Shown piece by piece: positions 18,615 to 25,999 of a stretch of 64,000 nucleotides of DNA. Made by a program: the position numbers and the translations under genes. The notes below the pieces were generated by a model that worked only from the letters and a program-made list of their open reading frames with translations, did not search any database and was not told the origin of the DNA. The stretch is from Amphritea pacifica (GTDB lineage Bacteria; Pseudomonadota; Gammaproteobacteria; Pseudomonadales; Balneatricaceae). The stretch is from the NCBI RefSeq assembly GCF_016924145.1, contig NZ_JAFFZO010000003.1:62001-126000 (forward strand). Direction: 5' to 3'. Numbering within the stretch: position 1 is the stretch's first letter; each line of letters begins with the position of its first letter.

Positions 18615-19082
18615 ATGCCGAAGTTACTGGTCGTTTCCGCCATCATCGCAGCCATTGCCGGGGGCACAGTTTACAACGTTTTGCCCGGCAGTGCGCTCCC
18701 GGGCCGGGATAGCGCTGCTGAGATTCAGCCACCATCCACCCCAGGCGGTAACCGCACGTCTATCCTGCAAGCCTACCAGAATCACCAGAGCAATCTGCAG
18801 GTCAGCGGCACGGGAGTGGTGGTTAAAGTCTTAGCAGACGACCTGAAGGGCAGTCGTCATCAACGTTTTATTCTCAGACTACCGTCAGGCATCACTATTC
18901 TTATCGCTCACAATATCGATCTGGCACCCCGCCTGGATTCATTGAGAGCGGGAGACCGCGTTAGCTTTAATGGTGAGTACGAATGGAATCCGCAAGGGGG
19001 CGTGGTCCACTGGACCCACCGCGACCCACAAGGCAGACATGTTGACGGCTGGCTGGAGCACAACACCAGGCGATATCAATAA
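18615..19082 (+). CDS. DUF3465 family protein, secreted or membrane-anchored
   Basis: The C-terminal 110 residues match DUF3465: SGTGVVVKVLADD, HQRFILRLPSG, then GVVHWTHRDPQGRH and GWLEHNTRRYQ, an OB-fold-like domain of unknown function. A hydrophobic N-terminal segment (LLVVSAIIAAIAGGTVY) predicts export or anchoring. The start is ambiguous: ATG 18615 gives a clean signal sequence, but in-frame GTG 18594, TTG 18579 (preceded by AAGGAG) and ATG 18528 are possible. It lies just after the degenerate kinase gene on the same strand. Confidence 0.75.
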   Translation: MPKLLVVSAIIAAIAGGTVYNVLPGSALPGRDSAAEIQPPSTPGGNRTSILQAYQNHQSNLQVSGTGVVVKVLADDLKGSRHQRFILRLPSGITILIAHNIDLAPRLDSLRAGDRVSFNGEYEWNPQGGVVHWTHRDPQGRHVDGWLEHNTRRYQ

Positions 19083-19190
19083 GCGGCCAATAACAACGGT
19101 GAAAAACGGAGAAGGGGAGTAATAAGTAAAGAGAGGGGTGCCTGAAGAAAAGGCAAGGGAGTTGTAGCATCCGTACTACGCCCCCTTAAA

Positions 19191-19292
19191 TCAGCCATCC
19201 ATTTCCATGTAGCCGTTGCTTCCTGCTATCCTTCTGGCTACGTTGCTGAGTTCCGTAATCAAATCCCTGATTACCCTGAACACGTTGCGCAT
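19191..19292 (-). CDS. Candidate 33-residue small protein
   Basis: A short frame downstream of the metallophosphatase reads MRNVFRVIRDLITELSN and ends NGYMEMDG, with the composition of a natural amphipathic helix; the frame is open upstream to 19332. There is no clear ribosome site. The same stretch holds three inverted repeats (GTAGCC/GGCTAC at 19209-19241, GTAATCA/TGATTAC at 19255-19274, GTAG/CTAC at 19164-19179), so a structured RNA is the alternative. Confidence 0.25.
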   Translation of the reverse strand: MRNVFRVIRDLITELSNVARRIAGSNGYMEMDG

Positions 19293-19353
19293 AGTAAGGT
19301 CTGTGCCGTTATTTGTAACTAGGACAAATTCCTATTTATGCAAATATTTTCAA

Positions 19354-20394
19354 TCAGTTAAGCATTACCGGTGAAAATGTAAATACAGTCTCACTGGCGG
19401 GGTTAACGGTCATCTCAATCCAGCTGTTATCCTCCTCCCCAAACACCTGTACGCGGGTAAAGTTAGCAGTCAACTGGCCGTTGGGGTTGTACATCGGCTT
19501 ATCCATTTTGAAGAAATGAGAATCGCCGTTAATCAGTACAACCTGACCGTCATAGCTCTGAGTTTCGCTGATCAGCGTGTTGAAGAAATCAGTGAAGCCG
19601 TTTTTATCGTCCAGGCTTTTCATAAAGTCATCTTCATATCCACCATCAGAGAGCTCAAACGGGAAGAAGATGTCAGCCTGAATAATGATCGCTATACCGG
19701 CAAGCTGATCTTGCTTCGCTTTCGCAAACGACTCCTTAAGCCACTCGATGTTTTTAGCATTTCGCGCTTTATACTCTTCGCTGGCAGCCGCACAGTCTTC
19801 AGCACTGCGTTTAGATTTCTTGGTGCACTGTTTTTCAGTCACCACCAGATTGTTGTTACTGCCAGTGACCGCGAGGGCAACAAACTCAACGTTGCTGGCG
19901 ACGAAACGGCTGTTTTCACTGTAGGCTTTACCCAGCTCACCCTGACGCTCAACCGCAATGGGGTTCTTACCCTGGGTAGTCGCTTTATTGAAAAAGGTTT
20001 TACGCAAAAATGACAGACGCTCAAGTGGGTCGTAAGCACCATTACTGGTGCGGTGGCAATCGGTCCACTCATTATCACCCAGCGTATACAGTGTCGGCAT
20101 ATCAAGCCTGTTGTATACACTGATAATATCGTCACCAATCGCTTTGTCGCTACATTCGCTGCTGCCGTTTTTAGTGTCTCCGGCATACATGGTGAAGTTC
20201 AGCTTATGGGCATTCATGGACTCGATAGTCTGACTTGTCCGCTGTGCTTTTTCTGCGGCGTCTTTGCTGTAAAACTGATCCCCCCAGAGGCCAACTTTCA
20301 GGGTTTCAGCGCGCTCTTGTGCCATCACGAGTGGAGCATTAGCCGCCAGCAACAGGCAGGAGCCGGATGCAGCTAGCAATAGTTTTTTCAGCAT
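19354..20394 (-). CDS. Secreted calcineurin-like metallophosphoesterase
   Basis: 346 residues with an N-terminal Sec signal peptide (LLLAASGSCLLLAANAPLVMAQ) and a metallophosphatase core: LWGDQFY in the first motif position, YAGDTKNG, LGDNEWTDCH (GDN-type metal-binding motif) and a late INGDSHFFKMDKP (GDSH motif). Four or more Cys suggest disulphides in the periplasm. Some first-motif residues are unusual for the family (no DxH), so metal binding at site 1 may differ. Pho-box-like repeats 100-130 bases upstream suggest induction by phosphate starvation, which fits a phosphate-scavenging role (inference). Confidence 0.8.
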   Translation of the reverse strand: MLKKLLLAASGSCLLLAANAPLVMAQERAETLKVGLWGDQFYSKDAAEKAQRTSQTIESMNAHKLNFTMYAGDTKNGSSECSDKAIGDDIISVYNRLDMPTLYTLGDNEWTDCHRTSNGAYDPLERLSFLRKTFFNKATTQGKNPIAVERQGELGKAYSENSRFVASNVEFVALAVTGSNNNLVVTEKQCTKKSKRSAEDCAAASEEYKARNAKNIEWLKESFAKAKQDQLAGIAIIIQADIFFPFELSDGGYEDDFMKSLDDKNGFTDFFNTLISETQSYDGQVVLINGDSHFFKMDKPMYNPNGQLTANFTRVQVFGEEDNSWIEMTVNPASETVFTFSPVMLN

Positions 20395-20495
20395 AATCGG
20401 TTTAATCCCATAGTTCAGTTTACCGGCACTGTGCCCCGTCAGAATCTACCGATACACAGACCATATATTCAGCAAAGGCATGCTAAATAGTGTCG

Positions 20496-20524
20496 GTGAC
20501 AGAGCGATGACGTATAGATGACAG
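20496..20524 (-). promoter_or_regulatory. Candidate Pho box (three 7-mers spaced 11 bp)
   Basis: On the plus strand GTGACAG-agcg-ATGACGT-atag-ATGACAG; on the minus strand the order is CTGTCAT, ACGTCAT, CTGTCAC. The Pho box consensus is CTGTCAT-4 AT-rich bases-CTGTCAY; two units match fully and the middle one 5 of 7, with exact 11-bp phasing. It lies upstream of the minus-strand phosphatase gene. Confidence 0.6.
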
Positions 20525-20764
20525 ATTTGTTAGGCGTGTGATTACAGGAGATCTGCAAATTGCCCGAAAGCGATGAACTGATGACTATACTCTATCTTCA
20601 TAGTGGTTCTGCACAAAGAAGATAATTATCAATCTATCAGACACTTAAAAGACGTGATAGGGTCGAATTATCAGATTTAACCTTGTGGGCGAGGTCCATA
20701 CAATCGTAACGACTACGATGACGCAATGCGTCAGAGGGAAATAACCATTCACCGAGGGAAAACG

Positions 20765-22408
20765 ATGAAAACAAAAATAATAGAATCTGCTGAAAATGCC
20801 TACCATTACCCGCTGTTGATTAAAAACCTGCTGCTATCGGGCAAGCGATATCAACCCGACCAGGAGATTGTCTATAGCGATCTGTTCCGCTATGACTACC
20901 GCACGCTCTATCAACGTATCTGCAAGCTGGCGCATGTCTTAACCGATGCCGGCGTAGAGCCGGGGGACACCGTAGCACTGATGGACTGGGACAGCCATCG
21001 CTACCTGGAGGCCTACTTCGCTGTGCCAATGATTGGTGCCATTTTACACCATGTTAATGTGCGTCTTAGTCCCGATCAGATCCAATACACGATGGACCAC
21101 GCAGAGGATAAGCTGGTGCTGGTTCATGATGATTTTGTCGCCATTGCTGAGCAGCTATCGACCGATTTACCCCATGTCACAGGTTTCATCCAGCTAACTG
21201 ACGAAGACCAGCCGGTAACCACCTCTTTGAACGTCTTGGGTGAATATGAAACGCTGCTAAAAGGCGCCAGCGATCAGTATGAGTTTCCAGATTTCGATGA
21301 AAACTCGGTGGCAACCCTGTTTTACACCACTGGCACCACCGGTAATCCCAAAGGGGTGTACTTCTCTCATCGTCAGTTGGTGTTGCATACCCTGAATGGT
21401 GCGGCAACCCTGGGGCTTTATGATGGTCAGCCAATGCTGCGTTCGGATGATGTCTATATGCCGATGACGCCGATGTTTCATGTACATGCCTGGGGAGTGC
21501 CATATATCGCCACGCTGCTGGGGGTTAAGCAGGTTTATCCGGGCCGTTATGAACCCAATAAGCTGGTGAAGCTTTATCGTGACGAGAGTGTGACCTTCTC
21601 CCATGGCGTGCCGACGGTATTACAGATGATTCTCAACTGTGAAGAGGCTAAAACCACGGATATGACTGGCTGGAAAATGGTCACCGGTGGCAGCGCCCCG
21701 ACACTGGCCCTGGCACAGCAGATGGCCGAAAAAGGGATCCTCTTCCATACCGCCTATGGTATGTCCGAAACCTGTCCACTGTTAACCACAACCTATCTGC
21801 CTGCGGCGGCCCGTGAGCTGGATATGGTCGATCAGATGCCGTTGCGCATCAAAACAGGCGTGCCTAATGCGATGGTTGATCTGCGGATTGTAGACCCTGC
21901 TGGCAACGAAGTCCCCCATGATGGGGAAGCAGTAGGCGAGGTTGTGGTACGGGCTCCCTGGCTGACTCAGGGCTACTATAAAGAGCCGGAAAAGGGCGCT
22001 GAGCTCTGGCAAAACGGCTGGTTACATACCGGTGATGTGGCCTCGATGGATGAAGCCAGTGTACTGGAGATTAAAGACCGCATTAAGGATGTCATCAAAA
22101 CCGGAGGCGAGTGGATCTCATCCATTGAACTGGAGAGTCTGATCAGCCAGCATCCTCTGGTTTCAGAAGTCGCAGTGGTCGGCGTTCCTGATGAAAAATG
22201 GGGCGAAAGGGCCTTTGCTATGATTGTTCCTGCCGCGGGCAATACAGTTGACGCTGACGCAATCCAGGCACATCTGCAGCAGTTTGTTGACAGTGGCAGG
22301 ATTAACAAATGGGCCATCCCCGAAAAGATCAGTGTGGTGTCGGAGATACCCAAAACCAGTGTCGGTAAGCTCAATAAGAAGGTGATTCGTCAGCGGTACA
22401 GCGGCTAA
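20765..22408 (+). CDS. Acyl-CoA ligase (medium/long-chain fatty acid type)
   Basis: ANL superfamily enzyme of 547 residues that activates a carboxylic acid to acyl-AMP and then acyl-CoA. The P-loop reads YTTGTTGNPKGV, the A5 motif YGMSETCP, the A7/A8 region WLHTGDVASMDE and KDRIKDVIKTGGEWISS, and the catalytic Lys near the end is in TSVGKLNKK. The layout resembles AlkK-like medium-chain ligases; the DmdB (methylmercaptopropionate) relatives are in the same broad group, so substrate is open. ATG 20765 is chosen for its GAGGGA site and family start; an upstream ATG at 20726 adds 13 residues. Confidence 0.88.
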   Translation: MKTKIIESAENAYHYPLLIKNLLLSGKRYQPDQEIVYSDLFRYDYRTLYQRICKLAHVLTDAGVEPGDTVALMDWDSHRYLEAYFAVPMIGAILHHVNVRLSPDQIQYTMDHAEDKLVLVHDDFVAIAEQLSTDLPHVTGFIQLTDEDQPVTTSLNVLGEYETLLKGASDQYEFPDFDENSVATLFYTTGTTGNPKGVYFSHRQLVLHTLNGAATLGLYDGQPMLRSDDVYMPMTPMFHVHAWGVPYIATLLGVKQVYPGRYEPNKLVKLYRDESVTFSHGVPTVLQMILNCEEAKTTDMTGWKMVTGGSAPTLALAQQMAEKGILFHTAYGMSETCPLLTTTYLPAAARELDMVDQMPLRIKTGVPNAMVDLRIVDPAGNEVPHDGEAVGEVVVRAPWLTQGYYKEPEKGAELWQNGWLHTGDVASMDEASVLEIKDRIKDVIKTGGEWISSIELESLISQHPLVSEVAVVGVPDEKWGERAFAMIVPAAGNTVDADAIQAHLQQFVDSGRINKWAIPEKISVVSEIPKTSVGKLNKKVIRQRYSG

Positions 22409-22570
22409 GCCAGCGCCCCTTATCTGGGGGCAGCTTTCAGCCTTCATTTGTGCTCCGGTTTATATCTCAGCTGAGTTAGCTGATTGTCGATTTTTTAACT
22501 AAGCTATATTAGCTGTTATGAATATTCGAAACAAACGCTCTTCTGACAATAAAAACCGGAGCTAATGACG

Positions 22571-23881
22571 ATGAACACCAAGAATAAAAAATCGGTAGGC
22601 TTACACGCACTATATGAAGATGACCCTGTCTCAGCAGACCTGAAGGTTTTCGGACGTGTCGCTAATCAGGACCGGCGGGGCTTTCTGCGCGGGGCAGGCC
22701 TCACCAGTATGGCAGCGCTACTGGGCGTGTCATTCATTCCCTACCACCGCAACATGCCTCAGGGTCTTATTCCCGCAGCGATGGCCGATGATACGACCCC
22801 GTTCTCTATCGAGGGGAAAGAGGGGCTGACCATTCTTAATGACCGTCCGGTCAATGCGGAAACTCCCGCACACCTGCTGGACGATGCGGTCACACCCACC
22901 AGCCGCCATTTTATCCGCAACAATGGCGTCCCTCCCGTTGAAGTGGATGCGGACCGCTGGCAGCTGACGATCGATGGGTTGGTTGAAAAGCCGCTCACGT
23001 TGTCCATTAAAGATCTTCAGGATAAGTTCGAGGTGGTGACCCGACCGGTTGTCGTCGAGTGCGGTGGTAATGGCCGTGCGGCCTTTGACCCACCTGCCAG
23101 TGGTAATCAGTGGACCTATGGTGCGGTTGCCTGCGCTGAATGGACCGGTGTCCGCTTAGCCGATGTGCTCAGCGCTGCCGGAGTTAAACCCGGCGCGGTC
23201 TATACCGCTCACCACAGCGCCGATAAACACCTGTCCGGCAAAGAGGGCAAAGAAGCGATCTCCCGCGGTGTGCCTATCGGGAAAGCGATGGACCCCAATA
23301 ACCTGATCGCATTCGCTATGAATGGTAAACCGATCCATCCAATGAACGGCGCACCACTGCGACTGATCATTCCCGGCTGGCCCGGTTCCTGTTCACAGAA
23401 ATGGCTGCAGCGCATCAATATCCGTGATCAGGTACATGACGGCGCCAAAATGACCGGTACCGCCTATCGCGTCCCCAAACACCCGGTTGCAGCGGGGGAA
23501 AAGGTCGCTAAAGAAGACTTTGTTATCATCGAGCGGATGCCGGTTAAGTCCCTGATCACACATCCGGCCACCGGAACCATGCTCAGCGAAAAAAAACTGG
23601 AAGTGCGTGGCAACGCCTGGTCCGGCGAGCGTAAAATCACTCAGGTGGAGATCTCCATCGATTTCGGTGCCACCTGGATCACAGCCGAGCTGGGCGAACA
23701 ACCTAACTTTGGCGCCTGGCAACGCTTCAAAGCCCAGGTGACGTTCCCTGAGCCCGGCTATTTTGAGATATGGGCCAAAGCCACCGACGACAAGGGTGTC
23801 AGTCAGCCATTCGGGATCGCCTGGAATCCCAAAGGCTATCTCAACAATAGTATGCACCGGGTGGCAGTCAGAGTCAGTTGA
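22571..23881 (+). CDS. Tat-exported molybdenum sulfite dehydrogenase (SorA/SoxC family)
   Basis: Periplasmic sulfite oxidase family enzyme oxidising sulfite to sulfate. A twin-arginine signal (DRRGFLRGAGLTSMAALLG) starts near residue 35. The molybdopterin domain contains the Mo-ligating Cys in VVVECGGNGR, followed by the HPMNGAPLRLIIPGWPG segment and a C-terminal dimerisation domain (VRGNAWSGERKITQVEISIDFG). ATG 22571 has a GGAG site 9 bases upstream; ATG 22565 is the alternative. The electron acceptor is probably the dihaem cytochrome encoded 11 bases downstream. No soxXYZAB genes accompany it, so it serves direct sulfite oxidation rather than the complete Sox pathway (inference). Confidence 0.9.
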   Translation: MNTKNKKSVGLHALYEDDPVSADLKVFGRVANQDRRGFLRGAGLTSMAALLGVSFIPYHRNMPQGLIPAAMADDTTPFSIEGKEGLTILNDRPVNAETPAHLLDDAVTPTSRHFIRNNGVPPVEVDADRWQLTIDGLVEKPLTLSIKDLQDKFEVVTRPVVVECGGNGRAAFDPPASGNQWTYGAVACAEWTGVRLADVLSAAGVKPGAVYTAHHSADKHLSGKEGKEAISRGVPIGKAMDPNNLIAFAMNGKPIHPMNGAPLRLIIPGWPGSCSQKWLQRINIRDQVHDGAKMTGTAYRVPKHPVAAGEKVAKEDFVIIERMPVKSLITHPATGTMLSEKKLEVRGNAWSGERKITQVEISIDFGATWITAELGEQPNFGAWQRFKAQVTFPEPGYFEIWAKATDDKGVSQPFGIAWNPKGYLNNSMHRVAVRVS

Positions 23882-23892
23882 CAGGGTGCGAT

Positions 23893-24531
23893 ATGATCAG
23901 ACAACTCTCCACCGCATTGCTATTCAGCGTGCTTGCCGGGTCGGTTAGCTTTCAGTCAGCCTTTGCCGATCAGGCAAACCTTGCAGCCAGGGGCCAGCAG
24001 CTGGTCCTGGTCTGCAAGGGCTGTCATACCTTAGCAAAGGGAGAACCACACAATATCGGCCCTAACCTCTGGAATGTTGTTGGCCGAAAGGTTGGCGCAG
24101 CTGCAGGTTTTGAATACTCTGAAGCGTTTAAACAGTTTGAAGGGCGCTGGACAGAGGACAACCTGAAACACTATCTGGCATCTCCCGCCACCTTCATCCC
24201 CAATAACCACATGGCCTTTTCGGGTATCAGTTCCGAAACCGATCGCTCTGCGGTGGTCGCTTATCTGAAAACACTGACTGATGGTGGACCTGTGGTTGGC
24301 GCCTCCAGCAGTTTCGACTACGGCGGACTAAAAGAGGGGGTTGGACGGGAGGATGTTTACTCCGTCTGTTCTCGCTGCCACTCCATTATGTTGGTGAAAC
24401 AGCAGGGCATGAGCCGGTCCCGCTGGACGGACACTCTGGTGTGGATGGTTGAAGAGCAGGGCATGGATGAACTGCCCAGCGACCAGCATGAGCGTATTCT
24501 CGACTATCTGGCAAAATATTACGGAGGGTAG
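23893..24531 (+). CDS. Dihaem cytochrome c, partner of the sulfite dehydrogenase
   Basis: Exported c-type cytochrome with a signal peptide (LSTALLFSVLAGSVSFQSAFA) and two haem sites, CKGCH near residue 45 and CSRCH near residue 160. The first domain is class I (GPNLWNVVGRKVG, then the Met ligand region NNHMAFSG), while the second half is a short haem domain with Met-containing segments. ATG 23893 follows an AGGGTG site at 5 bases; the frame opens slightly earlier at a TTG overlapping the dehydrogenase stop. The position implies it carries electrons from sulfite oxidation toward the respiratory chain. Confidence 0.88.
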   Translation: MIRQLSTALLFSVLAGSVSFQSAFADQANLAARGQQLVLVCKGCHTLAKGEPHNIGPNLWNVVGRKVGAAAGFEYSEAFKQFEGRWTEDNLKHYLASPATFIPNNHMAFSGISSETDRSAVVAYLKTLTDGGPVVGASSSFDYGGLKEGVGREDVYSVCSRCHSIMLVKQQGMSRSRWTDTLVWMVEEQGMDELPSDQHERILDYLAKYYGG

Positions 24532-24709
24532 ACGTTGCAAGCCTGCATCAGGGGATATAAAAGAGGATTGCATAGAACAACACCAGATTGCCACTATCCG
24601 CCAGCAGGTGCTGACCTCACACATTGATCCGCTGCCCGACTGGGCGGCGGAACTGCTGACCGACCTCGTCTAATCAGCCAGGAGGCATCAGCGATTCAGT
24701 AAAAGTCCG

Positions 24710-25516
24710 CTACTTTGTCTGCTGTTTCAGCAGCAACTTAATCTCTTCAAGTTGCTGTTGCAGATCGGTAATGGTGGGTTCATGAGCATCGATGGCGGCC
24801 TGTTTTCTGACCTTGGCATGCTCCTCATCCAGGACATTCACCACGATGCCGATCACCATATTCAGAAACGCAAACGCCGTGAAGAAGATAAAGGTCAGGT
24901 AGTAGATCCAGCTGAGCTTATAGACCGTCATCGTTTCATACATGACATCGGTCCAGTCCTCAAATGTCATCACCCGAAACAGGGTCAGCAACGAGATAGT
25001 GATGTCGCCCCAGAGCTCAGGATTGATATCTTCAAACAGTGTGCTGCCGATCGCCGCGTAGATATAAAAGATGATAAACATCAGAAGGATAACATAACCA
25101 AGCTGAGGCATCGCTTTAATCAGGGAGTTGAGCAGCAGGCGTAATTCAGGGATAACTGAAACCATCCGCAACACCCGGAAAACCCGAACCAGACGAGCCA
25201 CCAGTGCCATGTCAGTATTATCAATCGGAATCAGGCTGATGGTGACAATCAGTGTGTCAAAAATGTTCCAGGGATTTTTGAAAAAGTCCTTTTTATTCTC
25301 TTCCCCCAGGAAGCGAATACTGATCTCAATCAGAAAGAAGACCGTAATCAAACGGTCAAGCCAGACAACCATCGTGATCGCTAAAGGGGAAAGTTCATAG
25401 GTTTTAGCACCCACTAACAAAGCTGAACTGATAATCACAATCACAACAAATAGCTCAAACGCTTTATTGCTTCTCAGGGTAGTAAATTTAGACTGAAGCC
25501 GGGCAAAATCTATCAT
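24710..25516 (-). CDS. Bacterial voltage-gated cation channel, NaChBac family, with acidic TFEDWTD filter
   Basis: Six-helix ion channel of 268 residues that assembles as a tetramer. S4 carries the voltage-sensing arginines (ARLVRVFRVLRMV, residues 108-119), the pore follows at 175-200, and the C-terminus is a coiled coil (ITDLQQQLEEIKLLLKQQ). The selectivity filter at residues 184-190 is TFEDWTD, compared with TLESWSM in NavAb and TLDDWSD in the engineered calcium channel CavAb; two of the three calcium-conferring acidic changes are present. ATG 25516 gives the usual N-terminus; an upstream in-frame ATG at 25624 would add 36 residues translated from an AT-rich repeat. Confidence 0.9.
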   Translation of the reverse strand: MIDFARLQSKFTTLRSNKAFELFVVIVIISSALLVGAKTYELSPLAITMVVWLDRLITVFFLIEISIRFLGEENKKDFFKNPWNIFDTLIVTISLIPIDNTDMALVARLVRVFRVLRMVSVIPELRLLLNSLIKAMPQLGYVILLMFIIFYIYAAIGSTLFEDINPELWGDITISLLTLFRVMTFEDWTDVMYETMTVYKLSWIYYLTFIFFTAFAFLNMVIGIVVNVLDEEHAKVRKQAAIDAHEPTITDLQQQLEEIKLLLKQQTK

Positions 25517-25543
25517 ACTAAAAAGTTCCAGAATCACTAAGAG

Positions 25544-25575
25544 CTTATATAAGCCCTTATATAAGTGCTTATAAA
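25544..25575. repeat. Phased palindromic decamers upstream of the channel gene
   Basis: CTTATATAAG occurs at 25544-25553 and 25556-25565, with a degenerate third CTTATAAAT at 25568; the repeat period is 12 bp. Each full unit is a perfect palindrome. They lie 28-60 bases upstream of the channel start and may be an operator or promoter element. Confidence 0.5.
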
Positions 25576-25999
25576 TGGGTTTGCGGGATGGAAAGATAAC
25601 CGAAGCTATTTTTGAAAGCGACATTTAATGAAGAAATGAAACCACGTGAGTACATGCTGAGCGAAGCCAGTAGCGAATAAAACGAGAAACAGCGCGTGCC
25701 AGCATCCACAACGCCATCGTCCTGAAACGGTAAATAGTTCTGACACACCTCAAGAGCCTTCCACAAAGGCACTAAAATGATGGATTTTAGCACCGTCTTT
25801 AGACTAGCCTTTACTCAGGAGAGACTGATTGGAAACCGGGACCTCAACGACGAATGGACAAAAGAATAGTCTCAATTCGTTGACCACTGCGCCATAGCGC
25901 AATAAAGTGAACTGATTTATGGAAACCAGAGGGCGTGCCTGCTTTTGGCACTATCGCCCAGAAGAGTGACTGCCAGGAAGGCTTTTTGAGATGTAACAG
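25576..25999. other. Intergenic region without recognised genes
   Basis: Between the channel and the GGDEF gene. I see no convincing coding frame and no riboswitch I can name, including no c-di-GMP-I consensus. It presumably holds the divergent promoters. Confidence 0.5.

Noticed and set aside
24560-24673. Open fragment ending IATIRQQVLTSHIDPLPDW then AAELLTDLV after the dihaem cytochrome gene
   Set aside because: It reads like protein, but there is no acceptable start codon in frame after the cytochrome stop; possibly a decayed gene tail. Not strong enough to annotate.
25800-25999. Possible riboswitch upstream of the GGDEF gene
   Set aside because: Several short inverted repeats exist, but no known riboswitch consensus (including c-di-GMP-I) could be matched.
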